Assembly: GCA_958439205.1 (NCBI GenBank)
Contig: OY288189.1
Span: 1,186,001 to 1,250,000 of the forward strand
Reading direction: 5' to 3'
Source of the DNA: an uncultured Allorhizobium sp.
GTDB taxonomy: Bacteria; Pseudomonadota; Alphaproteobacteria; Rhizobiales; Rhizobiaceae
DNA: 64,000 bases
How positions within the stretch are numbered: the first letter of the stretch is position 1; each line of letters opens with the position of its first letter. Positions 53,422 through 63,510 of the stretch are shown here, piece by piece. Below the pieces are notes generated by a model. The model did not search any database, was not told the origin of the DNA, and saw only the letters and a list, made by a program, of their open reading frames with translations. The position numbers and the translations under genes are program-made.

Positions 53422-54702
53422 TCAGGCTCCTGCTGCAACTTCACGGATCGAGGCTTCGATCAGATCGAGCGCCTCGTTGAAGACCTCGTCCTGGATGGTG
53501 ATCGGGGCGAGGAAGCGGATGACGTTGCTGTAGACGCCGCAGGTGAGCAGGATCAGGCCCTTCTCCAACGCCTTCAGACGCACCGCATTGGTGAAATCCG
53601 CATTCGGCTTGTCGGTTCCGGGCACCTTGAATTCGACGGCATTCATGAAGCCGAGGCCGCGGATATCCATGATATGGGGCACGTCGGAGCGAATCGCCTC
53701 GAGGCGCTGCTTCAGGCGGTTGCCGAGCTGGTTGGCGCGGTCGCAGAGCTGCTCCTCCTCGATGACGTCGAGGACTGCATGGGCGGCTGCAATCGCCAGC
53801 GGGTTGCCGGCATAGGTGCCGCCAAGGCCACCGGGGCCGGGGGCATCCATCAGTTCGGCGCGGCCGGTGACGGCCGAGAGCGGGAAGCCGCCGGCGAGGC
53901 TCTTGGCCATCGTCGTCAGGTCCGGAACCACGTCGTAATGCTCCATGGCAAACAGCTTACCGGTGCGGGCAAAGCCTGTCTGCACTTCGTCGGCCACGAG
54001 CAGGATGCCGTGTTCGTCGCAGAGTTCGCGCAGTGCCTTCATGAGGGCGCGCGGAACATCATAGAAGCCACCTTCGCCCTGGACGGGTTCCAGGATGATG
54101 GCTGCAACGCGCTTCGGGTCGACATCGGCCTTGAACAGCTTGTCGAGCACGTCGAGGGAGGTCTCAACGTCGATGCCGTGCATTTCGAGCGGGAAGGGGA
54201 CATGGAAGACGTCGCCCATCATCGGGCCGAAGCCGACCTTGTAGGGCACGACCTTGCCGGTCAACGCCATGCCGAGGAAGGTACGGCCGTGGAAGCCACC
54301 GGTGAAGGCGATGACGGCAGAGCGGCCGGTGGCGCAACGGGCGATCTTGATGGCGTTTTCGACGGCTTCGGCGCCTGTTGTCGCGAAGATCGTCTTCTTC
54401 TCGAAGTTGCCGGGTACGATCTTGTTCAAGCGCTCAGCAAGCGCGACATAGTTCTCGTAAGGGACGACCTGGTGGCAGGTGTGCGTGAAGCGATCAAGCT
54501 GGGCCTTGACGGCTTCGACGACCTTCGGGTGACGATGGCCGGTGTTGAGTACAGCGATGCCGCCTGCGAAGTCGATGTAGCGACGGCCTTCGACATCCCA
54601 GATCTCCGAGTTCTCAGCCTTGTCGGCATAGATCTGCGTGGTCATGCCAACGCCGCGGGAAATGGCGTCGTTCTTGCGGGCTGAGATTTCGGCGTTCTTC
54701 AT
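53422..54702 (-). CDS. gabT: 4-aminobutyrate aminotransferase
   Basis: 426 residues, the usual GabT length, from ATG 54702 with AGGA. Class III PLP fold: ADEVQTGFARTGKLFAME, Schiff-base Lys in TTMAKSLAGGFPLS, and GGTYAGNPLA. It transfers the GABA amino group to 2-oxoglutarate, making succinate semialdehyde for GabD. Divergent from the MerR-XRE-cupin regulator. Confidence 0.93.
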   Translation of the reverse strand: MKNAEISARKNDAISRGVGMTTQIYADKAENSEIWDVEGRRYIDFAGGIAVLNTGHRHPKVVEAVKAQLDRFTHTCHQVVPYENYVALAERLNKIVPGNFEKKTIFATTGAEAVENAIKIARCATGRSAVIAFTGGFHGRTFLGMALTGKVVPYKVGFGPMMGDVFHVPFPLEMHGIDVETSLDVLDKLFKADVDPKRVAAIILEPVQGEGGFYDVPRALMKALRELCDEHGILLVADEVQTGFARTGKLFAMEHYDVVPDLTTMAKSLAGGFPLSAVTGRAELMDAPGPGGLGGTYAGNPLAIAAAHAVLDVIEEEQLCDRANQLGNRLKQRLEAIRSDVPHIMDIRGLGFMNAVEFKVPGTDKPNADFTNAVRLKALEKGLILLTCGVYSNVIRFLAPITIQDEVFNEALDLIEASIREVAAGA

Positions 54703-54771
54703 CGTTTTCGTCCTGTGCGAAGGGTTGCCAGCGGCGTCGCATCCGACTGCGATCACGCGGTTTCATATTTC

Positions 54772-54788
54772 CTACATTTTTTCTGTAG
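54772..54788. promoter_or_regulatory. Dyad between gabT and its divergent regulator
   Basis: CTACA (54772-54776), 7 bp, TGTAG (54784-54788). A plausible operator for the MerR-type regulator; it lies 61 bp from that gene and 70 bp from gabT. Confidence 0.5.
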
Positions 54789-54848
54789 ACTTGCAATATG
54801 CTTTATCGGCATTATCACCCGTGACTGCGACATTTCCTTGGGGGCAGC

Positions 54849-55667
54849 GTGGACGACATCCGGTTCAAGATTGCAGAAGCCGCGAGAATGGCGGGCGTCT
54901 CGCCCTCCACGCTGCGGCTGTGGGAAACGCAGGATCTGATCCAGCCAATCCGTACGGCCACGGGGCAGCGGCTCTATGACCGCGCGCTGGTGGATCGCCT
55001 GAAGCACATTGCCTGGTTGAGGAGTGAAAGAGGCCTGAACCCGGCAGCAATCCGCGAGAGCTTGCGAGAGGTTGCCTCGGAGGCCGATGAAGAGGTTGTC
55101 GAGGGTGAGGACGATGCCTCCGATATCCGCCCAGGCACCCGGATCCGTCGCTTGCGACGGGAGGCTGGAAAGACGCTGGAAAGTGTAGCGCAGGCGACGG
55201 GCGTTGCGGTTTCGCAGCTGTCGACGTTTGAGCGCACCTCCCAGGGCCTGTCCTTCACGGCCCTGCATGAGGTGGCGCGGCATCTCGGCACGACACTGGC
55301 CTCGCTTAGCGGCCAGGAAGAGGGGAGGGGCGGAGAGTCCCTGATCCGCGATGGCAAATGGGCTTCCTGGCCCACCACCTCGTCCGGCGTTGCCGTGCAG
55401 GTGCTGGCCGAGGGCCGGAACGCGATGGAATGCAACCGTTTCCAGCTGGCGCCCGGTGCATCGAGCGAAGGTGCCTATCAGCACGAGGGGGAGGAGTTCC
55501 TCTACATGCTCTCAGGTAGCCTGGAGATCATTCTCGATGGCGACAAGTTCTTCGAGCTGAATGCCGGGGACAGCTTCTATTTCGAGAGCCGCAGGCCGCA
55601 TTCCTGGCGGAACATCGCCAGCGGCGAAACCGTGCTTATCTGGATCAACACGCCGGCCACTTTCTAA
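54849..55667 (+). CDS. MerR-XRE-cupin three-domain regulator
   Basis: 272 residues, GTG start at 54849 with GGGGG upstream. MerR HTH at about 5-65 (KIAEAARMAGVSPSTLRLWETQDLI). A second, Cro/C1-type HTH is at about 95-150 (RIRRLRREAGKTLESVAQ, GVAVSQLSTFERTSQGLSF). A C-terminal cupin is at about 195-270 (YQHEGEEFLYMLSG). Having two separate DNA-binding heads is unusual. XRE-cupin regulators such as PuuR control putrescine/GABA catabolism, and this one faces gabT, so gabTD control is likely. Confidence 0.85.
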   Translation: MDDIRFKIAEAARMAGVSPSTLRLWETQDLIQPIRTATGQRLYDRALVDRLKHIAWLRSERGLNPAAIRESLREVASEADEEVVEGEDDASDIRPGTRIRRLRREAGKTLESVAQATGVAVSQLSTFERTSQGLSFTALHEVARHLGTTLASLSGQEEGRGGESLIRDGKWASWPTTSSGVAVQVLAEGRNAMECNRFQLAPGASSEGAYQHEGEEFLYMLSGSLEIILDGDKFFELNAGDSFYFESRRPHSWRNIASGETVLIWINTPATF

Positions 55668-55675
55668 TTCAGGCA

Positions 55676-55710
55676 AAGAAAAACCCGGCGACCGTTACCG
55701 GTGCCGGGCT
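55676..55710 (-). terminator. Terminator after the RND outer-membrane gene
   Basis: On the minus strand CCCGGCACCG, loop, CGGTCGCCGGG with a bulge, then TTTTTCTTT. Convergent with the MerR gene. Confidence 0.75.
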
Positions 55711-55734
55711 CTCATATCGTTTGGCTGCAGGCGC

Positions 55735-57159
55735 TTACTTGCTGGCGACCACGGTCTTTGCGCCATCCCAGGCATAGCCGCCACCGATGGCGACATTGAG
55801 GGACACGTAACCATTCGCAAGCTGCTGCACGGCCTGGGCAAGGTTTGCCTGGGCGCTTGCGACGTTGCGCTGGGCATCCAGCACGTCGAGCAGCGAGGAA
55901 GCGCCGTCACGGTAGCTCGCGGTGGCGAGCGACAGGGCTTCTTCATAGGAGCGGACGGTGGCGGTCAGGGCCGATACCGTCTGGCGGGTGCGGCTGACGG
56001 CAACGAGTGCGTTCTCGACTTCGGAAACGGCGTTCAGCACGGTCTGTTTCCAGGCGAGATAAGCTTCGCGAGCCGCGGCTTCATTTGCCTTGATTCTTGC
56101 GAGGCGAGCCCCTGCGTCGAAGATCGGCAGGTCGAGGCTCGGGCCGAAGCCCCAGGACGTTGCCTTGCCGCTGGCAGCCGATGTCGCGACCAGCGTCGGC
56201 GAGATCGAACCGCTGAGCGAGATCGACGGGTAAAGCGCTGCTTCGGCAACACCGATTTCGGCAGTCGCGGCTGCGAGATTGCGTTCGGCCGCGCGGATGT
56301 CCGGACGGTTGCGAATGAGGTCGGCGGGAACGCCGGCGCTCACGCCGCGGCGCGCATAGGGCTGGGCCGCGCCCTTCTGAAGGTCGGCGAGCAAGCTTGT
56401 TGCGGGCAAGCCAAGCAGCAGCGAAATGCGGTGGACCGACTGACGGAACGAGATTTCGAGGGCCGGGATTTCGGCGAGCGTGGAGTTCACCAGACCTTCG
56501 GACTGGACGACGTCCAGACGCGAGGCGGCACCTGCTTCGAGCTGAAGGCGGGTCAGTTCAAGCGTTTCGCGGCGCGATGTCAGGTTCTTGCGGGCGATCG
56601 CGATGCGCTCCTGATAGTAGCGCGCATCGACATAGGCCGATACGACGCTCGACAGGAAGGTCAGGCGCGCCACGTCAGCGCTTGCATAGGCTGCGTCCAG
56701 CGAAGCCTTCGCGCTTTCCTTCGACCGGCGATACTGGCCGAAGAGATCGATCAGCCAAGAGACGCTGGCAGTGCCAGTCGACGTGTTGGTCGTGTCGCTG
56801 TCACGGGTCGATAGCGCGCCGCTGCCATTGGTCTTCGATACCTGATGGTCCGCACCCACGTTGAGCTGCGGGAAGGCTGCAGAGTCGGCCGATTCGAAAT
56901 TTGCTTCCGCCGAGGTGATGCGTTCAATTGCCTGGAGGACGTCGAGGTTCTGGGAGAGGCCCGTTTCGACCAGGCCGTTCAACCGGCGGTCGTTGAAGGC
57001 GGTCCACCAGGGAGCCAGTGTTACGTCCGCTGCGGCACGCGTGCTGCCCTCGGAAAACTTGACGGGGAGTGTCGTTTGAGGGGCCTCATGATCGGGTCCA
57101 ACGACACAACCGGAGAGGAGGAGCATTGCGAGAGGTGCGGCGGCGCGAATTTTCAGCAT
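55735..57159 (-). CDS. RND outer-membrane efflux lipoprotein (NodT/OprM type)
   Basis: 474 residues from ATG 57159; GTG one codon earlier is possible. Signal with lipobox LLLSGC. Two repeated OEP halves with long alpha-helices (about 60-260 and 270-460), the TolC-like channel fold. It forms the outer-membrane exit duct. It is the third gene of the RND operon, 127 bp after the permease, and a TTGACA at 57286-57281 could give it an internal promoter. Confidence 0.9.
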   Translation of the reverse strand: MLKIRAAAPLAMLLLSGCVVGPDHEAPQTTLPVKFSEGSTRAAADVTLAPWWTAFNDRRLNGLVETGLSQNLDVLQAIERITSAEANFESADSAAFPQLNVGADHQVSKTNGSGALSTRDSDTTNTSTGTASVSWLIDLFGQYRRSKESAKASLDAAYASADVARLTFLSSVVSAYVDARYYQERIAIARKNLTSRRETLELTRLQLEAGAASRLDVVQSEGLVNSTLAEIPALEISFRQSVHRISLLLGLPATSLLADLQKGAAQPYARRGVSAGVPADLIRNRPDIRAAERNLAAATAEIGVAEAALYPSISLSGSISPTLVATSAASGKATSWGFGPSLDLPIFDAGARLARIKANEAAAREAYLAWKQTVLNAVSEVENALVAVSRTRQTVSALTATVRSYEEALSLATASYRDGASSLLDVLDAQRNVASAQANLAQAVQQLANGYVSLNVAIGGGYAWDGAKTVVASK

Positions 57160-57286
57160 CACGTGTTCCTGTAATTGTCCCCCGGTCGAGCCGCGAAGGT
57201 TCTATTGATACCTTTGCCGGCGACCGCTTTACTCACGCAGGCTACCGCAGCAGCCTACGCAATAATTCCTTAACGTAGTTTGTCAA

Positions 57287-60200
57287 TCACCCCTTAGACA
57301 GCTCTTCTTTCGGTTTTGCACCGCCGAAGAGTTGCCGAATGATCACGAAAAACGACGGTACGAAGAAGATTCCGAGCGCTGTAGCGGTGAACATGCCGCC
57401 AAGAACGCCAATACCGATCGAATTCTGCGCTGCAGAGCCTGCGCCCGTTGCAATTGCCAGTGGCACAACGCCCAGTATGAAGGCGAGAGACGTCATGATA
57501 ATCGGACGCAGTCGGAGCTTTGCGGCTTCGAGTGTTGCATCAATGACACTCAATCCGGCAGCCTGGCGGTCTTTGGCGAACTCCACGATGAGAATCGCAT
57601 TCTTCGCAGCCAGGCCGATCGTGGTCAGAAGACCGACCTTGAAATAGACGTCGTTCGACTGGCCGAAGAAGTATGCCGCCGCCACCGCGCCGAGCACGCC
57701 GACGGGAACCGCCATGATGACCGAGAAGGGAATCGACCAGCTTTCATAGAGTGCGGCGAGGCAGAGGAAGACGATGAGAACCGACAGCGCGTAAAGCAGC
57801 GGTGCCTGGGACCCGGACAGTCTCTCCTGATAGGAAATGCCCTGCCATGCGACCGTGTAGCCACCGCTCATGTCGGCGGTCAGCTGCTCCATCGTATCCA
57901 TGGCCGTGCCAGAGCTTACGCCCGCACCCGCCGCACCTTCCATCGAGATCGCGCCGACGCCATTGTATCGGCTAAGCGTTGGGGCACCGCTGATCCACTC
58001 CGTCTTGACGAAGGAGGAGAAGGGGACCATCTCGCCGGTCGAATTGCGGGCGTGCCAGTCGTTGATTGCGGTCTCCTGCATACGGTAGGGCGCATCGCCC
58101 TGCACGTAGACGGGCTTCAATTCGCCGTTCAGCGTGAAGTCGTTCACGTCGCGGCCGGCGAAAATGATCGACAGCATGCTGTTCACGGTCGCCACGTCGA
58201 GCCCCATTGCGCCCATCTTTTCCTGGTCGAGCAGCAGCTTGAGTTGTGTTTCGGCCGGCGGGTTGTTGGTGCGCAGCGAGCTGACATTGGCGTTGGCGCT
58301 GCCGGCCTGCATCAATTGCTGGGCTGCGGCCGTCAGTGCTTCCGTGCCGTTCTTTCCGCTGTCCACGAGATACATCGAGAAACCACTCGATGTGCCGAGA
58401 CCCGGGATTGCCGGCGGCTGCAGCGGGAATACCTGAGCGTCGCGCAGGGTGAAGAAGTAGCCCATGGCGCGCTGGACGACTGCAGAAGCTGCCAGCTGAG
58501 GCTCCTCGCGCAGCTCGAAATCCTTGAGCTTGGCAAAGACGAGGGCGTAGTTCTGGCCCGAACCGGTGAAGGAGAAGCCGGAGACGGAGAAGACGTCCTG
58601 GATCGCGTCCTTTTCCTTGTCGAGATAGAAGTCCTCGATCTTCTTGATGATCTCTTCCGTGCGCGTGACCGTTGCGCCGTTCGGCAACTGCACGATGGTC
58701 ATCAGCACGCCCTGATCTTCTTCCGGGAGGAAGGAAGAGGGAAGGCGCAGGAAAAGCCAGCTCATGCCGCCAATGACGATCGCGAACATCAGCATGACCC
58801 GCAGCGGGCGCTTCAGCAGATAACCGATCGAGGACACGTAGCCACCGGTCGCACTGTCGAAGTTGCGGTTGAACCACGCGCCGAGGCCGCGCTTGTCCTT
58901 GTGATGGTCGATCGGCTTGAGCATCGTTGCGCACAAGGCCGGTGTCAGCACGATGGCCACGAGAGCCGAGAGCAGCATGGCCGAGACGATCGTCACGGAG
59001 AACTGGCGATAGATGATGCCGGTCGAGCCGCCGAAGAAAGCCATCGGGATGAAGACGGCGGTCAGAACGAGAGCGATGCCGACGATCGCGCCGGTGATTT
59101 CGCCCATCGACTTCTCTGTCGCCTCAAGCGGGGAGAGGCCTTCCTCCGACATGATGCGTTCGACGTTTTCCACGACGACGATGGCGTCGTCGACAAGGAG
59201 GCCGATCGCAAGCACCATGGCAAACATGGTGAGCGTGTTGATCGAATATCCCGTCAGCGCAAGGATGCCGAATGTTCCGAGAAGCACCACGGGCACTGCG
59301 ATCATCGGGATGATCGTTGCGCGCAGGTTCTGGAGGAAGACAAGCAGGACCACGAAGACCAGAACGATGGCTTCGATCAGCGTGTGAACGACCTTTTCGA
59401 TCGACAGCTGGACGAAGGGCGTCGTGTCATAGGGATAGGTGATGACAACGTTTTCCGGCAGCGAAGGCGCGATCGTCTCAAGCTGCGACTTCACGCGGGC
59501 GGCCGTATCAAGTGCATTGGCGCCGGTCGCAAGGTTGACGGCGAAGCCGGTTGCCGGGTTCCGGTTGGAGCGGGTCTTCGTGCCGTAGCTTTCCTGGCCG
59601 ATCTCGATACGGGCGACGTCGCTCAGGCGCACCGTTGCACCGTCTGTTTCCGTCTTCAGAATGATGGATTCGAAGTCAGAGACAGACTGCAACTGGCTCT
59701 GTGCCGTCACCGTTACGGTCAACTGCTGGCCTGCCGGAGCCGGCTGGCTGCCGAGAGCGCCAACGGAAACCTGCGTATTCTGGGCCTGGATCGCCGTGGT
59801 GACGTCCGTGGGTGTCAGCTGGAACTTGTTGAGCTGGAACGGGTCAAGCCACACGCGCATGGCATAACCAGTGCCGAAGACTTCGATGCTGCCGACGCCT
59901 TCCAGACGCTTGATCTGGTCCTCGATCTGCGAGGAGAAGATGTCGCCGAGTTCGACGTTGCTGCGTGCACCGTCAGTCGAAACAAGGGCGCCGACGAGTA
60001 GAATGCTGGACGTGGAGCGCGTGACCGAGATGCCGGCCGTCTGGACGATGTCCGGCAGCTGCGACTGGACGAGCTGCAGCTTGTTCTGAACCTGAACCTG
60101 GGCGATTTCCGGATCGATGGAGTTGCCGAAGGTCAGGGTTACGCTCGCGGAGCCGGTGCTCGACGACGAGGTCATGTAAGTGAGATCGTCGAGACCGGTC

Positions 60201-60406
60201 ATGCCGTCCTCGATGATCGAGGTCACGGACTTCTCGACCGTTTCGGCGCTTGCGCCGTTATAGCTCGCCGAGATCTGCACCGTCGTCGGCGCGATTTCCG
60301 GGTACTGAGCGATCGAAAGCGTCGAGATCGCCAAAGCGCCCCCGAGCATGATGATGATCGCGATCACCCAAGCGAAGATCGGGCGACGGATGAAATACTG
60401 GGCCAT
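57287..60406 (-). CDS. RND multidrug efflux permease (AcrB/MexB type)
   Basis: 1039 residues, typical HAE-1 length. Twelve membrane helices with two large periplasmic loops. The proton-relay Asp pair is in GLLVDDAIVVVENVERIM near residue 405. It takes up amphiphilic drugs from the periplasm and inner leaflet and drives them out using the proton gradient. Middle gene of the adaptor-permease-channel operon. The arrangement resembles AmeABC of Agrobacterium, but I cannot prove orthology. Confidence 0.94.
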   Translation of the reverse strand: MAQYFIRRPIFAWVIAIIIMLGGALAISTLSIAQYPEIAPTTVQISASYNGASAETVEKSVTSIIEDGMTGLDDLTYMTSSSSTGSASVTLTFGNSIDPEIAQVQVQNKLQLVQSQLPDIVQTAGISVTRSTSSILLVGALVSTDGARSNVELGDIFSSQIEDQIKRLEGVGSIEVFGTGYAMRVWLDPFQLNKFQLTPTDVTTAIQAQNTQVSVGALGSQPAPAGQQLTVTVTAQSQLQSVSDFESIILKTETDGATVRLSDVARIEIGQESYGTKTRSNRNPATGFAVNLATGANALDTAARVKSQLETIAPSLPENVVITYPYDTTPFVQLSIEKVVHTLIEAIVLVFVVLLVFLQNLRATIIPMIAVPVVLLGTFGILALTGYSINTLTMFAMVLAIGLLVDDAIVVVENVERIMSEEGLSPLEATEKSMGEITGAIVGIALVLTAVFIPMAFFGGSTGIIYRQFSVTIVSAMLLSALVAIVLTPALCATMLKPIDHHKDKRGLGAWFNRNFDSATGGYVSSIGYLLKRPLRVMLMFAIVIGGMSWLFLRLPSSFLPEEDQGVLMTIVQLPNGATVTRTEEIIKKIEDFYLDKEKDAIQDVFSVSGFSFTGSGQNYALVFAKLKDFELREEPQLAASAVVQRAMGYFFTLRDAQVFPLQPPAIPGLGTSSGFSMYLVDSGKNGTEALTAAAQQLMQAGSANANVSSLRTNNPPAETQLKLLLDQEKMGAMGLDVATVNSMLSIIFAGRDVNDFTLNGELKPVYVQGDAPYRMQETAINDWHARNSTGEMVPFSSFVKTEWISGAPTLSRYNGVGAISMEGAAGAGVSSGTAMDTMEQLTADMSGGYTVAWQGISYQERLSGSQAPLLYALSVLIVFLCLAALYESWSIPFSVIMAVPVGVLGAVAAAYFFGQSNDVYFKVGLLTTIGLAAKNAILIVEFAKDRQAAGLSVIDATLEAAKLRLRPIIMTSLAFILGVVPLAIATGAGSAAQNSIGIGVLGGMFTATALGIFFVPSFFVIIRQLFGGAKPKEELSKG

Positions 60407-60447
60407 GGGTTATCCTTTACGCCTCGGTTGCCTTGCCTGTCGCACAA

Positions 60448-61659
60448 TTATGGCTGTGCAGCAGGGGCGGCAGCCGGAGCCGCGGTCTCTTCGACGATAC
60501 CGTCCGCGTTGATCTTCGCTTCGACCGGCTGGACAGGTGCCCCATCGCCGATCCACTGGAACCCGTCGACAATCAGCTTGTCACCGTCCGAGATGCCGGA
60601 GGCGACGAGCCAGTTGCTGCCCGAAACCTGTGCGTCATCGAAGATGCGTGTCTCGACCTTGTTGTCAGTTGTGACGAACTTTGCTGAAAGCTCCCCGTTG
60701 GCGCTGCGGGTCGCGGCGCGCTGGGGGATCAGGAAGCCTTCTTCGGTGCCAACGCTAACCGTTGCGCGGACATACATGCCCGGCAGGATGAGGCCATCCG
60801 GGTTGTCGAAGACTGCGCGGATCGAAAAGGTACCGGTCGTCTGGCTCACGGCCATTTCCGACATGTCGAGCTTGCCGACGACAGGATATTCATGGCCATC
60901 CTCAAGGGTCAACCGGATGTCGGTCGCGCCATTTTCTGTGCGGTTGATGCGGCCGGCAGAGATTGCTTCGCGCAGACGCAGGAGATTGACGCTCGATTCC
61001 GTCAGGTCGATATAGATCGGATCCAGACGGCGCAGCGTCATCAGCGTGTCGGTCTGGTTTGCCGTCACCACGTTGCCGATCGAGTAGCGCGATGCCGTCG
61101 TCACGCCTTCGAAGGGCGCGCGGATCTCGGTCAGGGCAAGTTCGATCTCGGAAGAGCGCAGGGCGGCTCTCGCCTGGGCGACATCAGCTTCGGCCTGGAG
61201 GAGCGTCACGCGGGCGTTTTCCAGCTCAACCTGGGTCGCGCCGCTGCCGACGAGACGTTCCTGGCGTGCCAGGTTGGACTGTGCGGTCGGCACACCGGCC
61301 TCTGCCTTTTGCAGGCTCGCCTGGGCCTGTGCCTGGGCTGCGCGGTAGGTGTCGTCCTCGATCTTGTAAAGCAGATCGCCTTCCTTGACCTCGTTGCCTT
61401 CCTTGAAGGCAATTTCCTTGATCACGCCGCTGACGCGCGGACGGATCTCCGCCATCTGAAAGGCGGCGGCGCGTCCCGGGAGTGTCGTGGTCAGCGTCTG
61501 CGGTGCCTTCTTCATCAGCACCACGCTGACGGCTGCGGGTGGTCGCTCACCGCCCGGGGCTCCACCGCCGGGGTTCTGGGCCGTTTCCTGGTCGCTGCAA
61601 CTCGCGAGTGCCGCGGTGCAGGCAAGAAGAACAGAGGCGAACTTGAGGCTTCGGCGCAT
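60448..61659 (-). CDS. RND periplasmic adaptor lipoprotein
   Basis: 403 residues from ATG 61659 with GGGA upstream; a TTG at 61671 is rejected. Signal with lipobox ALASC. Lipoyl and alpha-hairpin domains (about 60-180, EIRPRVSGVIKEIAFKEGNEV), a beta-barrel and a membrane-proximal domain follow. It bridges the permease and the outer-membrane channel. The 41 bp to the permease puts them in one operon. Confidence 0.93.
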   Translation of the reverse strand: MRRSLKFASVLLACTAALASCSDQETAQNPGGGAPGGERPPAAVSVVLMKKAPQTLTTTLPGRAAAFQMAEIRPRVSGVIKEIAFKEGNEVKEGDLLYKIEDDTYRAAQAQAQASLQKAEAGVPTAQSNLARQERLVGSGATQVELENARVTLLQAEADVAQARAALRSSEIELALTEIRAPFEGVTTASRYSIGNVVTANQTDTLMTLRRLDPIYIDLTESSVNLLRLREAISAGRINRTENGATDIRLTLEDGHEYPVVGKLDMSEMAVSQTTGTFSIRAVFDNPDGLILPGMYVRATVSVGTEEGFLIPQRAATRSANGELSAKFVTTDNKVETRIFDDAQVSGSNWLVASGISDGDKLIVDGFQWIGDGAPVQPVEAKINADGIVEETAAPAAAPAAQP

Positions 61660-61775
61660 GGAACATCCCAAAATATGGCGGTCGTTGAAGGTTAGGGCCG
61701 CTTACGCCGGGAGATTATGTCTCCTCGACACAGAACACGGCCCGACCGTCTGACACGATGGCAGGTCTCGATGGA

Positions 61776-61803
61776 AAGTGACGTAATCCAGGTATCGTCA
61801 CTT
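61776..61803. promoter_or_regulatory. Inverted repeat between tetR and the efflux operon
   Basis: AAGTGACG (61776-61783), 12 bp, CGTCACTT (61796-61803), exact arms. It overlaps the tetR stop codon and lies about 117 bp upstream of the adaptor start. It may be the TetR operator or part of the 3' end structure. Confidence 0.5.
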
Positions 61804-62460
61804 AACAAGTGGCAAGCGCATGGCTGCGTCGATCAACGCGACAACATCCTTGCATCGTGTTGCCATAATGTCAGCCTTTTCCAATCCTGTCATGACAGGA
61901 TGGATGACGCAGGAGAGCGCATCGAAGGCCGCATTGGCCAAACGCGGAATGTCGGTCACGTGGTAGCAGCCCTCGCGGATGCCGGCTTCGATGATGTCGG
62001 CGATCATTTCGACGACCATCTTGCGGAAACGGTCGCCACAGTCGAGCTCTTCGGTGATGGTCACGAGGATCATCTCGAAGACGAACGGCGCATCCAGGCG
62101 ACCGGAGACGTGTTCCTGCATCAGATGGTGGGCAAGCGCGTACAAGCGTTCGGGAGCGGGATGGTCTTGTGGCAAGCCCCGCAGGGACGCGACCGTCTCT
62201 TCGATGGCGCGTGTTGCGATCGCATCGACGAGACTGGTCTTGGTGCGGAAATGCTTGAAGACATTCGCCGGCGACATGGAGAGTTCTGCCGCAATATCGG
62301 CGATCGCGACACTGGCGTAACCATGGGTGCGGAATAGGCTTTCGGCCGTGTTCAGGATCTCTTCACGGGTTTCCTCGGCAGATTTGCGCGGGCGGCGAAC
62401 TACCTTGGCTTTCTCAGGCCCTGTACAGCTGCCTGGTGGGGCGCGATAACCGTGATCCAT
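61798..62460 (-). CDS. TetR-family repressor of the RND operon
   Basis: 220 residues, ATG 62460 with GGAGGAGG. N-terminal HTH at about 30-75 (EILNTAESLFRTHGYASVAIADIAAELSMSPANVFKHF split by the helix turn). The C-terminal ligand domain is non-conserved, as usual. It probably represses the adaptor-permease-channel operon downstream. It lies 17 bp after purC on the same strand, so readthrough from purC is possible. Confidence 0.87.
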   Translation of the reverse strand: MDHGYRAPPGSCTGPEKAKVVRRPRKSAEETREEILNTAESLFRTHGYASVAIADIAAELSMSPANVFKHFRTKTSLVDAIATRAIEETVASLRGLPQDHPAPERLYALAHHLMQEHVSGRLDAPFVFEMILVTITEELDCGDRFRKMVVEMIADIIEAGIREGCYHVTDIPRLANAAFDALSCVIHPVMTGLEKADIMATRCKDVVALIDAAMRLPLVK

Positions 62461-62477
62461 GACGTTTCGGCCTCCTC

Positions 62478-63422
62478 CTAGCCGATGTAGCGCACCAGAT
62501 TGTCGTGGACCCGAACCGAAGGGCTCTCGCCACTGTCATCAGGCACGAAGGTCTCACCGGTGATCGCTTCATAAGCCTTAATATAGACCTTGGACGTCTC
62601 TTCGACCAGCGATTGTGGGATTTCCGGGATTTGGTCGACATAGGGGTCGCAGCGTTCGGCGACCCAGGCCCGGACGAAATCCTTGTCAAAGCTCTGCGGG
62701 CGCTCGCCCTTTTCGAAGCTCGACGGATAGCTTTCAGCGATCCAGTAGCGGCTGCTGTCGGGTGTATGAATTTCGTCTGCCAGGATGATCGTGCCGTTTT
62801 CATCCGTACCGAACTCATATTTGGTGTCGACGAGGATCAAGCCGCGTTCCGCGGCGAGCTGCTGCCCGCGTGCAAAGAGCGCAAGGGCGTAGCGCGACAG
62901 TGTCTCCCACTGCTCGGCGGTCAGGAGCTTCTTCTCCACGATTTCGGCCGGTGTCAGCGGCTCGTCATGGCCACCGTCGAACTCCTTGCTCGTCGGCGTG
63001 ATGATCGGGGTCGGAAGCTTCTCGTTGTCGCGCATGCCGTCGGGAAGGGTGATCCCGTACATCTGGCGCTCGCCCTTCTTATAGAGAGTGAGGATCGACG
63101 TGCCCGTCGTGCCGGCGAGATAGCCGCGGACAACAATCTCGACGGGAAGGATATCGAGGCGTTTGCCGACAACGACATTCGGGTCCGGATAGGCGATCAC
63201 ATGGTTCGGGCAGATGTCGCTGGTCTTGTCGAACCAGTAGCGCGCGGTCTGCGTCAGAACCTGGCCCTTATAAGGTATGCAGGTCAGAATACGGTCGAAG
63301 GCGCTGAGGCGATCGGTCGAGATGATGATGCGGCTTCCATCCGGCAGGTCGTAGTTCTCACGCACCTTGCCACGATAGTAGTTCGGCAGTTCCGGGTAAT
63401 GGGCTTCGGACAGGACGCGCAT
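62478..63422 (-). CDS. purC: SAICAR synthetase, long form
   Basis: 314 residues from ATG 63422 ([24 protein letters not shown]) with GAGGATAA. ATP-grasp-like SAICAR synthase with [22 protein letters not shown] and [14 protein letters not shown]. It makes SAICAR in purine synthesis. This is the longer (about 310 residues) form, distinct from the 250-residue PurC; rhizobia often carry both. Followed closely by tetR. Confidence 0.93.
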   Translation of the reverse strand: MRVLSEAHYPELPNYYRGKVRENYDLPDGSRIIISTDRLSAFDRILTCIPYKGQVLTQTARYWFDKTSDICPNHVIAYPDPNVVVGKRLDILPVEIVVRGYLAGTTGTSILTLYKKGERQMYGITLPDGMRDNEKLPTPIITPTSKEFDGGHDEPLTPAEIVEKKLLTAEQWETLSRYALALFARGQQLAAERGLILVDTKYEFGTDENGTIILADEIHTPDSSRYWIAESYPSSFEKGERPQSFDKDFVRAWVAERCDPYVDQIPEIPQSLVEETSKVYIKAYEAITGETFVPDDSGESPSVRVHDNLVRYIG

Positions 63423-63510
63423 TGTTATCCTCGAGGTCTTCGCGATCGGAGCACGCTGTAAAGGTGCGGTTTCTGCCTCGCGGTACCCGAAAGCGGGGGC
63501 TGTTTCAAAG

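Noticed and set aside
57332..60001. 889-residue plus-strand frame opposite the RND permease
   Set aside because: Long antisense open frames are common in GC-rich genes. The His/Arg/Asp-rich translation has no domain and the permease is unmistakable.
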